From assembly GCF_029201565.1 (NCBI RefSeq), contig NZ_CP104002.1, positions 1,443,001-1,507,000 of the forward strand: a DNA stretch of 64,000 nt, written 5' to 3'. The stretch comes from Devosia sp. SD17-2 (GTDB lineage: Bacteria; Pseudomonadota; Alphaproteobacteria; Rhizobiales; Devosiaceae). The notes under the pieces are model-generated. The model ran no database searches. It was given only the letters and a program-made list of their open reading frames with translations, and was not told where the DNA came from. The translations under genes were made by a program, and so were the position numbers. Positions within the stretch are counted from its first letter, which is position 1. Every line of letters starts with the position of its first letter. Positions 27,254-36,174 of this stretch are shown one piece after another.

Positions 27254-27997
27254 TCAGCCCTGCCGGTCCTCGGGCACGCCCGAAAGGCCGAGGTCCACGA
27301 GGGCGATGTTGAGGAGCCGCGCCATCGAGGCAAATGCCCCCTCGCTGTCGCGCAGGCGAATGCGTTCGATGACCTCGCCGTGATTGGCAAGCGAGGCGCC
27401 GGGTTCGCGGGCGCGGGCAATGGTCAGGCGGAACGAATAGGCCAGCGCCGCCCCGATGGTGTTGGACAATTGCTGGAAGACGATATTGCCGCTGGCCCGC
27501 AAGAGGGCGGTGTGGAAGTCGATATCGGCCTTGTTGAACGCCTCGAAATCCTGGCTGGCCTTATGTCGGCTCATGCGCGCAAAAGCATCCTCGAGCGGCG
27601 CGATGTCAGTGGCGGTAGCCCTGAGCGCGGCAAAACGAGCGGCGGCCGGTTCGATCACCTGCCGCGCCTCGATGAGGCTGAGCACCAGCTCGGCGCTCGG
27701 ATGCAGTTCCATCGACCAGGCCAGCACGTCCGGATCGAGCAAATTCCACTCTTCGCGGGCCCGCACCACCGTGCCGATGCGCGGCCGCGTCGTCACCATG
27801 CCCTTGCTGTCGAGCACCTTCACCGCCTCGCGCACCGCGCTGCGGCTGACGCTGAACGTCTCGCACAGTTCCGGTTCGGACGGGAGCACGCTGCCGGGCG
27901 GGAACTCATTGTCCAGAATGCGCTGGGCCAGCGTCTTGACCACGTGGCGATGCACGCGCGGCTTGAGGAGTGGCTTGGTCGTAGCGGCCAAAGTCAC
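27254..27997 (-). CDS. FCD-type GntR family regulator
   Basis: A 247-residue regulator with an N-terminal winged helix (LPSEPELCETFSVSRSAVREA, read as LPSEPELCETFSVSRS then VREAVKVLDSKGMV) and a C-terminal FCD domain (DIDFHTALLRASGN, late NHGEVIERIRLRDSEGA). The start is a GTG at 27997 (MTLAATTKPLL). It is the last gene of the leftward operon behind the SDR and dehydratase genes. Paired imperfect palindromes at 30004 and 30152 in the divergent promoter region between that operon and the ABC importer are its likely sites. FCD regulators of this type usually bind sugar acids, which fits a dehydratase of the galactonate type. Confidence 0.88.
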   Translation of the reverse strand: MTLAATTKPLLKPRVHRHVVKTLAQRILDNEFPPGSVLPSEPELCETFSVSRSAVREAVKVLDSKGMVTTRPRIGTVVRAREEWNLLDPDVLAWSMELHPSAELVLSLIEARQVIEPAAARFAALRATATDIAPLEDAFARMSRHKASQDFEAFNKADIDFHTALLRASGNIVFQQLSNTIGAALAYSFRLTIARAREPGASLANHGEVIERIRLRDSEGAFASMARLLNIALVDLGLSGVPEDRQG

Positions 27998-28052
27998 GGC
28001 ACGCGATCCTTTCTTGGGGCGCTAGGGCGTTGGCGGTCGCGCCGGGACCGCC

Positions 28053-28814
28053 CTAGTCATGATAGAGCACCGAACGCCCACCATCGATGGCGATCGATGT
28101 CGCATTGATGAACGGCGCCTCGTCGCTGGCGAGAAACACTGCCGTCATCGCCACTTCCTCGGGACTGCCGATCCGCTTGGGCGGGTGAAGGTCATAGGTG
28201 CGCTGCCGCTCGGCCGCCGGATCGGCAAAGCCTTTCCAGTATTCTATGGCAAGCTCGGTCTCGATATAGCCTGGCGCAATCGCGTTCACGCGGATGCCCT
28301 GCGCCGCATATTCGATCCCCAGCGACCGCGTCAGCCCCAGCAGCCCATGCTTGGCGACGGGATAGGGGAAGGTGCCGGGGATGATGGTCGATGAATGCGA
28401 GGAGGCGATATTGACGATGCTGCCCGCCTGCTGGTCGATCATCGTGGGCAATGCCGCCCGGCACATGCGCCAGACGCCTTCGAGATCCACCGCCATGCAA
28501 CGCGCCCATTCAGCGTCGGTGGTCTCCAGCGGCTCGTGAAAGACATTGATGCCGGCATTGTTGACGAGAATGTCGATGCCGCCATTGCGGGCAAGGACTT
28601 CGGCGATGGCCGCGTCGACAGAGGACTGGTCAGTGACGTCGGTGGGAATGAAAAAGGCATTGTCGCCCAGCCGTGCCGCGGTGGCCGCGCCGGTTTCCTC
28701 GTCGCGCTCGGCGATGATCACCTGCGCGCCCTCGCGCACAAACGCCTCTGCTATCGCCGCCCCAATTCCGCGTCCCGCTCCGGTGACGACAGCGATTTTC
28801 CCCCCAAGGCGCAT
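28053..28814 (-). CDS. SDR family oxidoreductase
   Basis: A 253-residue short-chain dehydrogenase with VVTGAGRGIGAAIAE at the N-terminus, NNAGIN, the catalytic Tyr and Lys in PYPVAKHG and the C-terminal NATSIAIDGGRSV. It follows the dehydratase gene after 4 bases and precedes the GntR gene by 55. Together with a sugar-acid dehydratase it probably oxidises a sugar or lactone earlier in the same pathway, for example the aldose to aldonolactone step. The exact substrate is unknown. Confidence 0.88.
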   Translation of the reverse strand: MRLGGKIAVVTGAGRGIGAAIAEAFVREGAQVIIAERDEETGAATAARLGDNAFFIPTDVTDQSSVDAAIAEVLARNGGIDILVNNAGINVFHEPLETTDAEWARCMAVDLEGVWRMCRAALPTMIDQQAGSIVNIASSHSSTIIPGTFPYPVAKHGLLGLTRSLGIEYAAQGIRVNAIAPGYIETELAIEYWKGFADPAAERQRTYDLHPPKRIGSPEEVAMTAVFLASDEAPFINATSIAIDGGRSVLYHD

Positions 28815-28818
28815 CGAT

Positions 28819-29991
28819 TTACCAATCCACGATTGTCCCGTCTGGCATGACGGCGTTCTGCGTATGCATCACTTCCTGGGCAAAGGGATGCTTGGCGCAC
28901 TCCGCCTCGTCAACCACAATTCCCAATCCCGGTGCCTCGGGCACTTGCCAGAAGCCGTCAACCCGGCGGATCGGTCCCTGCACCACTTCAAAATACCAGG
29001 GCACGGCCCCCACCATCTCCTCCTGGATGACATGATTGGGTGTCGAAACAGCAAAATGCAGCGCCGCCACACCGGCGATGGGCCCGAGCGGGTTGTGCGG
29101 GGCAACACCAATGCCCAGTGCCTCGGCGCGGGCGGCGATCTTCTTGGCCTCCATCAGCCCGCCGCAATGGCAGATGTCGGGCTGGACGATGTCGATGGCG
29201 CCAGTGGCAAAGAGCGCGTCGAACTCACTCCTGTCGATCAGCCGTTCGCCTGTCGCCAGGGGCACCTTGGTCTGGCGCCCTAGCTTGGCCAGGCTCTGGA
29301 AGTCGCCGGGCTGAACAGGCTCCTCAACAAACATCGGCCGCGCCGGTGCCAGCGCCTCGATATAGGCGAGCGCTGCGCCGGCTGACGCCGGGCGACCGTG
29401 GAAATCAACCATGATCTCGATCTCGTCGCCCACGGCGGCGCGCATCGCCTCCATCATGCGAGCAACCTTGTCGATCTGGGGCAGGGGGGCGTGATAGTGC
29501 GTATAGGGCACGAAGACGGCCTTGAACGCCTTGTAGCCGCTCTCGACCACCGCGCGCGCGCGCTCGACCAGCGGATCGATTTCGTCCGTCTCATAGACCG
29601 CCCGCATGTCGCCCATGCCGAGATGGGTATAGACCGCCACCTTGTCGCGCACCTTGCCGCCCAGCAGCCGCCAGACCGGCACGCCGAAATGCTTGCCCAT
29701 GATGTCCCAGAGCGCCATTTCGATGCCGGACACCGCGCTCATGCCAATCGCGCCGAGCCGCCAGAAGCTCTGCTTGGTCATGGCCCTATAGGCCTGCTCG
29801 ATGTCGCGGGGGTCGCGCCCGATCAGCAGGGGCGCCAGGTCATCAATGGCCCCGACGACAGCGCGCGTTTTCCATTCGAGCGTCGCCTCGCCCCAGCCGA
29901 ACAGGCCGGGTTCGTCGGTCTCAACCTTGACGAACACCCAATTGCGCATTTCCGCATTGACCACACGGGTCGAAATCGCTGTGATCCTCAC
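28819..29991 (-). CDS. Enolase-superfamily dehydratase, galactonate-dehydratase type
   Basis: A 390-residue mandelate racemase/muconate lactonizing family protein. Metal ligands are visible as the Asp in IMVDFHGR, the Glu in FVEEPVQP and the Glu in ATGERLIDR; the catalytic histidine is in APHNPLGP. This D-E-E plus His arrangement with DFHGR and HNPLGP resembles D-galactonate dehydratase, which makes 2-keto-3-deoxygalactonate. The first gene of a leftward operon, it starts at an ATG at 29991 and faces the ABC importer across a gap with operators. Specificity within this family is easily mis-assigned, so the reaction is stated as likely, not certain. Confidence 0.85.
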   Translation of the reverse strand: MRITAISTRVVNAEMRNWVFVKVETDEPGLFGWGEATLEWKTRAVVGAIDDLAPLLIGRDPRDIEQAYRAMTKQSFWRLGAIGMSAVSGIEMALWDIMGKHFGVPVWRLLGGKVRDKVAVYTHLGMGDMRAVYETDEIDPLVERARAVVESGYKAFKAVFVPYTHYHAPLPQIDKVARMMEAMRAAVGDEIEIMVDFHGRPASAGAALAYIEALAPARPMFVEEPVQPGDFQSLAKLGRQTKVPLATGERLIDRSEFDALFATGAIDIVQPDICHCGGLMEAKKIAARAEALGIGVAPHNPLGPIAGVAALHFAVSTPNHVIQEEMVGAVPWYFEVVQGPIRRVDGFWQVPEAPGLGIVVDEAECAKHPFAQEVMHTQNAVMPDGTIVDW

Positions 29992-30003
29992 ACGGCACCT
30001 ATA

Positions 30004-30015
30004 AATCAGATGATT
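30004..30015. promoter_or_regulatory. Candidate GntR operator, copy 1
   Basis: AATCAGATGATT is a perfect palindrome around GA, 13 bases upstream of the dehydratase start. Its core ATCAGATGATT recurs with one change at 30152, upstream of the divergent ABC importer. The paired arrangement suggests the local FCD GntR binds both. Confidence 0.55.
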
Positions 30016-30133
30016 AGATGCTAGGTGACGGTTTTAATGGGGTCAAGGGGTGGCTGCGCTGGCCTTTTATTCCTTCGCCATGCGTTGTAGGACGCGTGTC
30101 TCTTGGCGTTCGTGCCCCTTCGGCCACCGCCTC

Positions 30134-30161
30134 TTGACATGCGGATCAAACATCAGATTAT
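30134..30161 (+). promoter_or_regulatory. Candidate promoter of the sugar ABC importer
   Basis: TTGACA at 30134-30139 is a perfect -35 box. A -10-like GATTAT at 30156-30161 follows a 16-base spacer and lies inside the second operator copy. The importer start codon follows at 30188 after a GGAGG site. Confidence 0.5.
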
Positions 30162-30162
30162 T
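30152..30162. promoter_or_regulatory. Candidate GntR operator, copy 2
   Basis: ATCAGATTATT matches 10 of 11 bases of the site at 30005-30015. It overlaps the proposed -10 box of the importer promoter, a position expected for repression. Confidence 0.5.
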
Positions 30163-30187
30163 TAAATCCAGAAACCGGAGGATTGGC

Positions 30188-31105
30188 ATGGCATCGGGCC
30201 ACGCTGGCAAAACCCTGCACCGCATGCGCCGCGACAACGCCTTCTATCTGGCGATCGCGCCCTTCCTCGTTGTCTTCCTGGTGTTCTCGGTCTTCCCGGT
30301 GATCTTCTCGCTCTATCTCGGCTTCAATCGCTGGGATGGGTTTTCCGACCCGCAATGGGTCGGGTTCGAGAACTATGCCCGCGCCCTGCGCGATCCCGTG
30401 TTCCAGAAGGCCATCGGCAACACAATTTTCATGTGGTTCTGGTCCACGGTGCTGACCGTGCTGCTGGCGCTGGTCATCGCCGTCCTCGTCAACGACTACG
30501 TTGCCTTCGGCAAAAGCTATTTCCGCATGGTGTTCCTCTTGCCGCTGCTGGTGGCGCCGGCCATCGCGGCCATCGTGCTGCGCATGTTCTTTTCGGCCAA
30601 TGGCGGCATCGTCAATCTGCTCTCCGGCGCCATGAGCGGCACGCCGAGCTATTTCGACTGGCTGGGTTCGGAAGCCTGGATCAAGCCGCTGGTGGTCCTC
30701 CTTGTCATCTGGCGCTGGACCGGCTGGTACATCATCATCTTCATGGCCGCTCTGCAGTCCATTCCGCGCGATATCTATGAGGCCGCGCGCATGGATGGCG
30801 TCGGGCGCTGGGCCATCTTCTCCCGCATCACCCTGCCGCTGCTGCTCCCCGCCATCGCCTTTGCCACCATCACGGCGACCTTGGGTGGCCTCCAGATGTT
30901 CGACGAGCCTTATGTCCTCACCCAGGGCATGGGCGGCACCAATAACTCGGCGACGACGCTGGGCATGTACCTCTTCGCCACCGCCTTCACCCGCCTCAAT
31001 TTCGGGCTGGGATCGGCCGTCTCCTGGTACATCTTTGCCGCCGTCGTCATCCTCACCCTTGTCTATCAGGCCGGGCTCAAGCGCCTGCGCGGGGCGAGCG
31101 CATGA
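30188..31105 (+). CDS. Sugar ABC transporter permease (MalF/UgpA type)
   Basis: A 305-residue inner-membrane permease with six predicted helices, first AFYLAIAPFLVVFLVFSVFPV. The ATPase-docking loop is YEAARMDGVGRWAIFSRITLP, a standard carbohydrate-importer EAA motif. The ATG at 30188 is chosen because GGAGG lies 6 bases upstream; the longer open frame would include promoter sequence. The stop overlaps the next gene by 4 bases. It forms the importer with the following permease, the binding protein at 31995 and the ATPase at 36171. Confidence 0.9.
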   Translation: MASGHAGKTLHRMRRDNAFYLAIAPFLVVFLVFSVFPVIFSLYLGFNRWDGFSDPQWVGFENYARALRDPVFQKAIGNTIFMWFWSTVLTVLLALVIAVLVNDYVAFGKSYFRMVFLLPLLVAPAIAAIVLRMFFSANGGIVNLLSGAMSGTPSYFDWLGSEAWIKPLVVLLVIWRWTGWYIIIFMAALQSIPRDIYEAARMDGVGRWAIFSRITLPLLLPAIAFATITATLGGLQMFDEPYVLTQGMGGTNNSATTLGMYLFATAFTRLNFGLGSAVSWYIFAAVVILTLVYQAGLKRLRGASA

Positions 31106-31944
31106 TGCAGATGCTCCGCAATCGCGAAAAGCGCTTCAACCTTGTCATCACCCTGGTGCTGCTGGCGCTCAGCATCTTCTTCATCCTGCCGCTCTACTGG
31201 ACGGCCGTTTTCGCCACGCGCACCCTCAACGAGGTGTTCCAGTTCCCGCCGCCCCTGTGGTTCGGCGACAATATCGTCCAGAACTACAGGAACATCGAAG
31301 CGGTGTTCCCGCCCTTTCGGCCGATCCTCAATTCCCTCATCGTGGCGGTGCCAAAAACCATCGGCCTTGTGCTGGTCAGTGCGCTCGCCGGTTATGGCCT
31401 TGCCCGCTACACCCGCGCGCCCGGCCACAAGATGATCCTCGTCGTCACCTTCGCGACGCTGTTCTTTCCGCCGTCGCTGGCGCTGATCCCGTTCTTCCTG
31501 CAGATGAATGCCCTCGGCTGGCTCAACACCTATTGGCCCCTCATCATCCCTGCGCTGGCCTCGGGCTTCGGCGTCGTCTGGATGTACACCTATATCGGCT
31601 CCACCGTTCCCAAGGAGCTCTACGAAGCCTCCGAGATGGACGGCGCCAAGGGGCTCTCCACCTTCTTCTTCGTGGTCCTGCCGATCATCCGGCCCGGGCT
31701 TGCAGCGCTGTCGGTGTGGACGCTGATCAGCACCTGGAACGATTTTCAGATCCCGCTCGTGGTGCTCAGCGACGGCAGCAAATTTACCGTGCCGCTGGCG
31801 CTCACCACGCTCTCGACCACTCATTATTCCGACATGCCGGCGGTGATGCTCGCGACGCTCATGGGCCTTGTGCCGGTCTTCATTCTGTTCGGCTTGCTGA
31901 GCCGCCAATTCATCGCCGGGCTGACCGCCGGGTCGGTCAAATAA
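31102..31944 (+). CDS. Sugar ABC transporter permease (MalG/UgpE type)
   Basis: A 280-residue partner permease. First helix is LVITLVLLALSIFFILPLYW; the docking loop is YEASEMDGAKGLSTFFFVVLP. The C-terminal region carries the expected LLSRQFIAGLTAGSVK ending found in MalG-like proteins. It overlaps the MalF-like gene by 4 bases (ATGA), so the two are translated together. A 50-base gap precedes the binding-protein gene, with a GGAGG site before it. Confidence 0.9.
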   Translation: MMQMLRNREKRFNLVITLVLLALSIFFILPLYWTAVFATRTLNEVFQFPPPLWFGDNIVQNYRNIEAVFPPFRPILNSLIVAVPKTIGLVLVSALAGYGLARYTRAPGHKMILVVTFATLFFPPSLALIPFFLQMNALGWLNTYWPLIIPALASGFGVVWMYTYIGSTVPKELYEASEMDGAKGLSTFFFVVLPIIRPGLAALSVWTLISTWNDFQIPLVVLSDGSKFTVPLALTTLSTTHYSDMPAVMLATLMGLVPVFILFGLLSRQFIAGLTAGSVK

Positions 31945-31994
31945 ACCAATTGCCGCGGGGAGCGGCAGGACACTGCAAAGGGAGGATTTGCACC

Positions 31995-33275
31995 ATGAAG
32001 ACCATTCTGAAAGGACTTGCGGCCCTGGCGCTGGCCAGCACCGTCTCGTTGCCTGCCATCGCCCAGGACGCGCCGGATACCAGCATTTCCGGCACGATCA
32101 ATGTGCTGACCTGGCCCAATAACGACCGCACCTTCCAGGCGCTTTTGCCTTCGTTCAACGCGGTCTATCCGAACATTACCGTCAATGTTCAGGGCATTCC
32201 GCAGGCCAACAGCGCCTATCTCAATGCCGTGCAGCGCGCCATGCTGGCCGGCGGCGGCACCGACGTCGCCATGATCGAGATCGGCATGATGGCGCTCCTG
32301 CGCGACAAGCCCCAATGGGTCGATCTCTCGCAGGCGCCCTACAATGCCGGTGAGTTCATCAATGATTTCGCTGGCTTCACCGTCGCCAATGTCACCCTGC
32401 CGGATGGCAAGATCTCCGCACTCCCCAAGCACACCGGCCCGGGCGGCATGTTCTACCGCTCCGACATTTTCGCCGAAGCCGGCCTGCCGACCGATCCCGC
32501 CGAAGTCGGCGCGCTCTTTGCCGATTGGGATGCCTTCATCACCGAAGGGCAAAAGCTCGTCATTCCCAATGAGCGCTGGGTGATCGGCAATGGCGAGGAA
32601 ATCGTCCGCGCCATGATGGCTCAGGCGGGCGTCAGCTATTTCAGCGCTGAGGGCGAATTCCAGATCGATGATCCGATCTTCACGACCGCCCTCGAAAAGG
32701 TCAAGGAAGCCGCGGACGCGGGCATGATCTCGCCCTTCACCGCCTGGAGCCCGGAATGGCAGGGCGCCTTCCAGCGCGGCCAGCTCGCGACTGCTCTCTA
32801 CGGCAACTGGTTCGGGGGCCTCTTGAAGCGCGCCTATGCCACCGATCAGGAAGGCCAATGGGCCATCACCCAGGTACCGGGCGTCGATGGCAATCGCTCC
32901 TTCAACTCGGGTGGCGACTATATCGGCATTCTGGAAGGCAGCCAGAACAAGGAAGCCGCCTGGGCCTTCATCCATTGGGTCGTCACCAATGACGAGAGCC
33001 TCAAGCAGCAATACCAGAACGACGATCTCTTCCCCGCCTACACCCCGGCCACGCAGTCGGAGTGGATCAATTTCGAAGATCCCTATTATGGCGGCCAGAA
33101 CGTCAACGAGGTCTTTGCCCCGATCCAGGCCGAGATGGTCCCGTTCACCCTCAACGCCCTCGACCCCGTCGCCGCAACGGCAATGGGCACGGCCATCAAC
33201 AACGTCGCCCGCGGCGTCCAGAGCGTCGAGGAAGCCCTCGCCGCCGTGAAGGCCGAAGTCGAAGCACAGATGTAG
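31995..33275 (+). CDS. Sugar ABC transporter substrate-binding protein
   Basis: A 426-residue extracellular binding protein. The signal peptide (ILKGLAALALASTVSLPAIAQ) ends in AIAQ. The mature part starts with INVLTWPNNDRTF and follows the cluster-type carbohydrate-binding protein pattern, with ALPKHTGPGGMFYRSDIF in the middle and WAFIHWVVTNDES in the last third. A longer open frame runs upstream through the permease gene but the ATG at 31995 has a good ribosome-binding site and a signal peptide. The intergenic gap after it holds an inverted-repeat element. Confidence 0.9.
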   Translation: MKTILKGLAALALASTVSLPAIAQDAPDTSISGTINVLTWPNNDRTFQALLPSFNAVYPNITVNVQGIPQANSAYLNAVQRAMLAGGGTDVAMIEIGMMALLRDKPQWVDLSQAPYNAGEFINDFAGFTVANVTLPDGKISALPKHTGPGGMFYRSDIFAEAGLPTDPAEVGALFADWDAFITEGQKLVIPNERWVIGNGEEIVRAMMAQAGVSYFSAEGEFQIDDPIFTTALEKVKEAADAGMISPFTAWSPEWQGAFQRGQLATALYGNWFGGLLKRAYATDQEGQWAITQVPGVDGNRSFNSGGDYIGILEGSQNKEAAWAFIHWVVTNDESLKQQYQNDDLFPAYTPATQSEWINFEDPYYGGQNVNEVFAPIQAEMVPFTLNALDPVAATAMGTAINNVARGVQSVEEALAAVKAEVEAQM

Positions 33276-33284
33276 GGGCGTCGC

Positions 33285-33423
33285 CCCCCACCTAACCTCC
33301 CCCTTCCCAGGGGGAGGGACTTATCGCGTTTGCGAAACCATCTCGCCCACCAAAAGTGCTCCTCCCAACTCGGGGAGCCACTGAACGACTCCTCCCCCTT
33401 CTCAGGCGGAGGTTGGGTGGGGG
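33285..33423. repeat. 139-bp element with 16-bp terminal inverted repeats
   Basis: CCCCCACCTAACCTCC at 33285-33300 matches the reverse complement of GGAGGTTGGGTGGGGG at 33408-33423 at 15 of 16 positions. Inside are further hairpins, such as CTCCCCCTTCCCAGGGGGAG. It occupies most of the 190-base gap between the binding-protein and GH2 genes and codes for no protein. It looks like an intergenic REP- or MITE-type repeat that may also stabilise the upstream mRNA. Copy number elsewhere is unknown. Confidence 0.65.
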
Positions 33424-33465
33424 TTCCTCTGGCAGTTAGACACCGACTACAAGAAGAAGGCACTC

Positions 33466-36174
33466 ATGCTCACCTCTATCTCCCTCGAAGGCGAATGGGC
33501 CTTTGCGCTTGACCCCGACAGCCGAGGGGAGGCCGAGCAATGGTTCAAGGCCGATCTCTCCGACACCATCCAGCTGCCCGGCAGCATCGACGCGGCGCAG
33601 AAAACCCCGCTCTCGACCAATCGCACCATGGCCCATCTCAGCCGCCGCCACCCCTATGTTGGCAAGGCCTGGTACGCCAAAACCATCGAAATCCCCGAGG
33701 GGCTGGACGACCATTATTTCCACATCGCCCTTGAGCGCCCGCATGGCGAGGTCAACATCTGGGTTGATGGCTATAAGCTCGGGCGCGACGAAAGCCTGTC
33801 CACGGCCGTCCGCATGCTCGTCGGCCAACTCACGCCGGGGCCGCACAAGATCGTCATGATGATCGACAATGCCCGCTTCGAGGCGGTGGGCGAGGCGATC
33901 ATCCGGGATCACGCCCTCATGGGCGACGTCGCCCATTCCAAGACCGAGCACACCCAGACCAATTGGAACGGCGTTGTCGGTTATCTCCGCATCGAAGCCG
34001 CCCGCGCCTCCATCGCCCGCGTCGATGTCCACGCTCTTAGCCGCGATGTTACAATCAAGGTCGAGCTCGATGCCTTCGACCCCGACATTCGTTTCCCCAC
34101 TTTCTGGGCCGGAAAGCACCAGGACGAGCTGGTGTTTAGCTTTCACATTTCCGGCCGGAATGAGCCTCTCAACGTTAGCAGTCTGGTAACAATAGATAGC
34201 GCTTTCACGACGTTTGAGCAGCATATAGCGCTGCCTGAGGACGCCGCATTCTGGGATGAATTCGATCCCGTTACCCATCGCCTGACCGTCGAATGGCGGC
34301 GCGATGGAATTGCTCAGGATCGCCGTGAAACCACTTTCGGCATTCGGAATTTTACCCGCGACGGCCGCCATCTCAAGCTCAATGGCCGCACTGTCTTCCT
34401 GCGCGGCACGCTCGAATGCGCCATCTTCCCGCTCACCGGCTATCCGCCCACAGATCACGCTGGCTGGGAAAAAGTCTTCGGTACCGCAAAGGCTTACGGC
34501 CTCAATCACATCCGCTACCACTCCTGGTGCCCGCCCAAAGCGGCCTTCGAAGTCGCCGATCGGTTGGGCATGCTGCTCCACGTCGAAACCCCGGTCTGGC
34601 CCGTCCTCGGCGCCGATCCGGCCCTCGATCGCTATATCCATTCCGAGGCCGAGCGGATCATCCGGGACTATGGCAATCACCCCAGCTTCGTCATGCTCTG
34701 CGTGGGCAATGAGGTGAACGGGCGGGGCCTTCACGCCTTCCTCGAACGCTTTGTCGACAAGTGGAAAAAGGCCGACAACAGAAGGCTTTATACCGGCGGC
34801 TCCGGCTGGCCGACCACCCAGCGCGCCGACTATGTGTCCAAGCCCGAACCCCGCAATCAGCGCTGGGGGGAGGGGCTCGATGGTCGCCTCAATGCCCGCG
34901 CCCTCGAAACGCGAACCGATTGGGCCGAATGGGTAGAGGCGGTGCCCATGGCACTGGTCAGCCACGAGATCGGCCAGTGGTGCGTCTTTCCAGATCTCGA
35001 GGAAATCTCAAAATATTCCGGCGTTCTGGAAGCGCGTAACTTCCTGATGATCAAAGAGGATCTGGAAGCCAAGGGGCTCGGCCATCTCGCCCATGACTAT
35101 CTGATGGCCAGCGGCATGCTTCAGGCCCAGCTCTACAAGGAAGAGATGGAGGCCGAGCTCCGCACTCGCGACATGGCGGGGGTGCAACTCCTTGGCCTGC
35201 AGGATTTTTCGGGGCAGGGCACGGCCCTTGTCGGTGTTGTCGACGCGTTCTGGGATGAAAAGCCCTATGTCACGCCGTCCCAGTTCCGCGAATTCTGCGC
35301 ACCGATTGTCCCGCTGCTGCGTGCCGACGGCTTTGTCCTGACCCAGGGTCAGCGGTTCACCGGCCTCGCCCAACTCTCCCAGTTCGCCAGCCACGATGTT
35401 GAAAATGCGGAACTTTCCTGGTCGCTGCTCGACGGGGCAGGGGGCGTGGTCCGCAGTGGCGCGCTCTCGGCCGGCCATCTCGCGACCGGACAGCTGCATG
35501 ATATCGGCGAGATTTCCATCGATACCACGGACCTTCCGCCCGCCGCGCGATATGAGCTGGTTCTGGCCCTCGATGGCACCGAGTATCGCAATCGCTGGGG
35601 GCTTTGGGTCATGCCAGCTGCCGCTGAACCGGCAGATCTGCCCATCGTGACGGTCCTCGACAATGCTGCCCTCGATCGCGTCGCCGCCGGCGAAACACTG
35701 ATCCTTTCACCGCCCCCGGAATCCCTCAGGCCTAACAGCATTTTGGGGCACACAGCAGCCTTCTGGAACACTCTCTGGACCGACGGACAGGCCCCACACA
35801 CGCTGGGTCTTCTCATCGACGACGCGCATCCCGTCTTCACGGCTTTCCCCACCGCCAGCCATTCGGATTGGCATTGGTGGGAGCTCACCCATCTGCGGCG
35901 AGCGCTTGATGTGAAGGGCTTGGAAAACAAGGCGATTGTGCGCGTCGTTGACGACTGGAACAGCAATCGCGACCTCGTCCTGTGCGCCGAGCTCCGTCTG
36001 GGGCAGGGCAGACTTATCCTCACCGGCTTTGACCTCGAGCATAATCTGGCAGATCGGTCAGTCGCCCGCACCTTCCGCGATGCACTGGCAAAATATCTCA
36101 ATGGTAGAGCCAGTGCGGCTCCGGAGGTGACGCGGGACGAAATTTCGGCTTGGTGGCAGGGAGTGCGCCAATGA
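33466..36174 (+). CDS. Glycoside hydrolase family 2 protein
   Basis: A 902-residue GH2-type enzyme. The N-terminal part has the sugar-binding and immunoglobulin-like beta domains, with WYAKTIEIPE (residues about 68-77) and VNIWVDGYKLG, then the TIM barrel. Candidate catalytic residues are Glu416 in VGNEVNGRG (acid/base) and Glu501 in VSHEIGQW (nucleophile). A C-terminal extension of about 250 residues follows. No signal peptide is visible, so it should act in the cytoplasm on an imported oligosaccharide. Whether it is a beta-galactosidase, glucuronidase or mannosidase cannot be decided. It is followed directly (ATGA overlap) by the transporter ATPase, tying hydrolysis to the importer. Confidence 0.88.
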   Translation: MLTSISLEGEWAFALDPDSRGEAEQWFKADLSDTIQLPGSIDAAQKTPLSTNRTMAHLSRRHPYVGKAWYAKTIEIPEGLDDHYFHIALERPHGEVNIWVDGYKLGRDESLSTAVRMLVGQLTPGPHKIVMMIDNARFEAVGEAIIRDHALMGDVAHSKTEHTQTNWNGVVGYLRIEAARASIARVDVHALSRDVTIKVELDAFDPDIRFPTFWAGKHQDELVFSFHISGRNEPLNVSSLVTIDSAFTTFEQHIALPEDAAFWDEFDPVTHRLTVEWRRDGIAQDRRETTFGIRNFTRDGRHLKLNGRTVFLRGTLECAIFPLTGYPPTDHAGWEKVFGTAKAYGLNHIRYHSWCPPKAAFEVADRLGMLLHVETPVWPVLGADPALDRYIHSEAERIIRDYGNHPSFVMLCVGNEVNGRGLHAFLERFVDKWKKADNRRLYTGGSGWPTTQRADYVSKPEPRNQRWGEGLDGRLNARALETRTDWAEWVEAVPMALVSHEIGQWCVFPDLEEISKYSGVLEARNFLMIKEDLEAKGLGHLAHDYLMASGMLQAQLYKEEMEAELRTRDMAGVQLLGLQDFSGQGTALVGVVDAFWDEKPYVTPSQFREFCAPIVPLLRADGFVLTQGQRFTGLAQLSQFASHDVENAELSWSLLDGAGGVVRSGALSAGHLATGQLHDIGEISIDTTDLPPAARYELVLALDGTEYRNRWGLWVMPAAAEPADLPIVTVLDNAALDRVAAGETLILSPPPESLRPNSILGHTAAFWNTLWTDGQAPHTLGLLIDDAHPVFTAFPTASHSDWHWWELTHLRRALDVKGLENKAIVRVVDDWNSNRDLVLCAELRLGQGRLILTGFDLEHNLADRSVARTFRDALAKYLNGRASAAPEVTRDEISAWWQGVRQ

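Noticed and set aside
30702..33275. An 857-codon frame that appears to fuse permease sequence to the binding protein
   Set aside because: The upstream part is an out-of-frame reading of two permease genes. The ATG at 31995 with GGAGG and a signal peptide marks the true start.
33285..33423. A CRISPR-like or tandem repeat array in the G/C-rich gap
   Set aside because: There are no regularly spaced direct repeats; the structure is one pair of inverted ends with internal hairpins.
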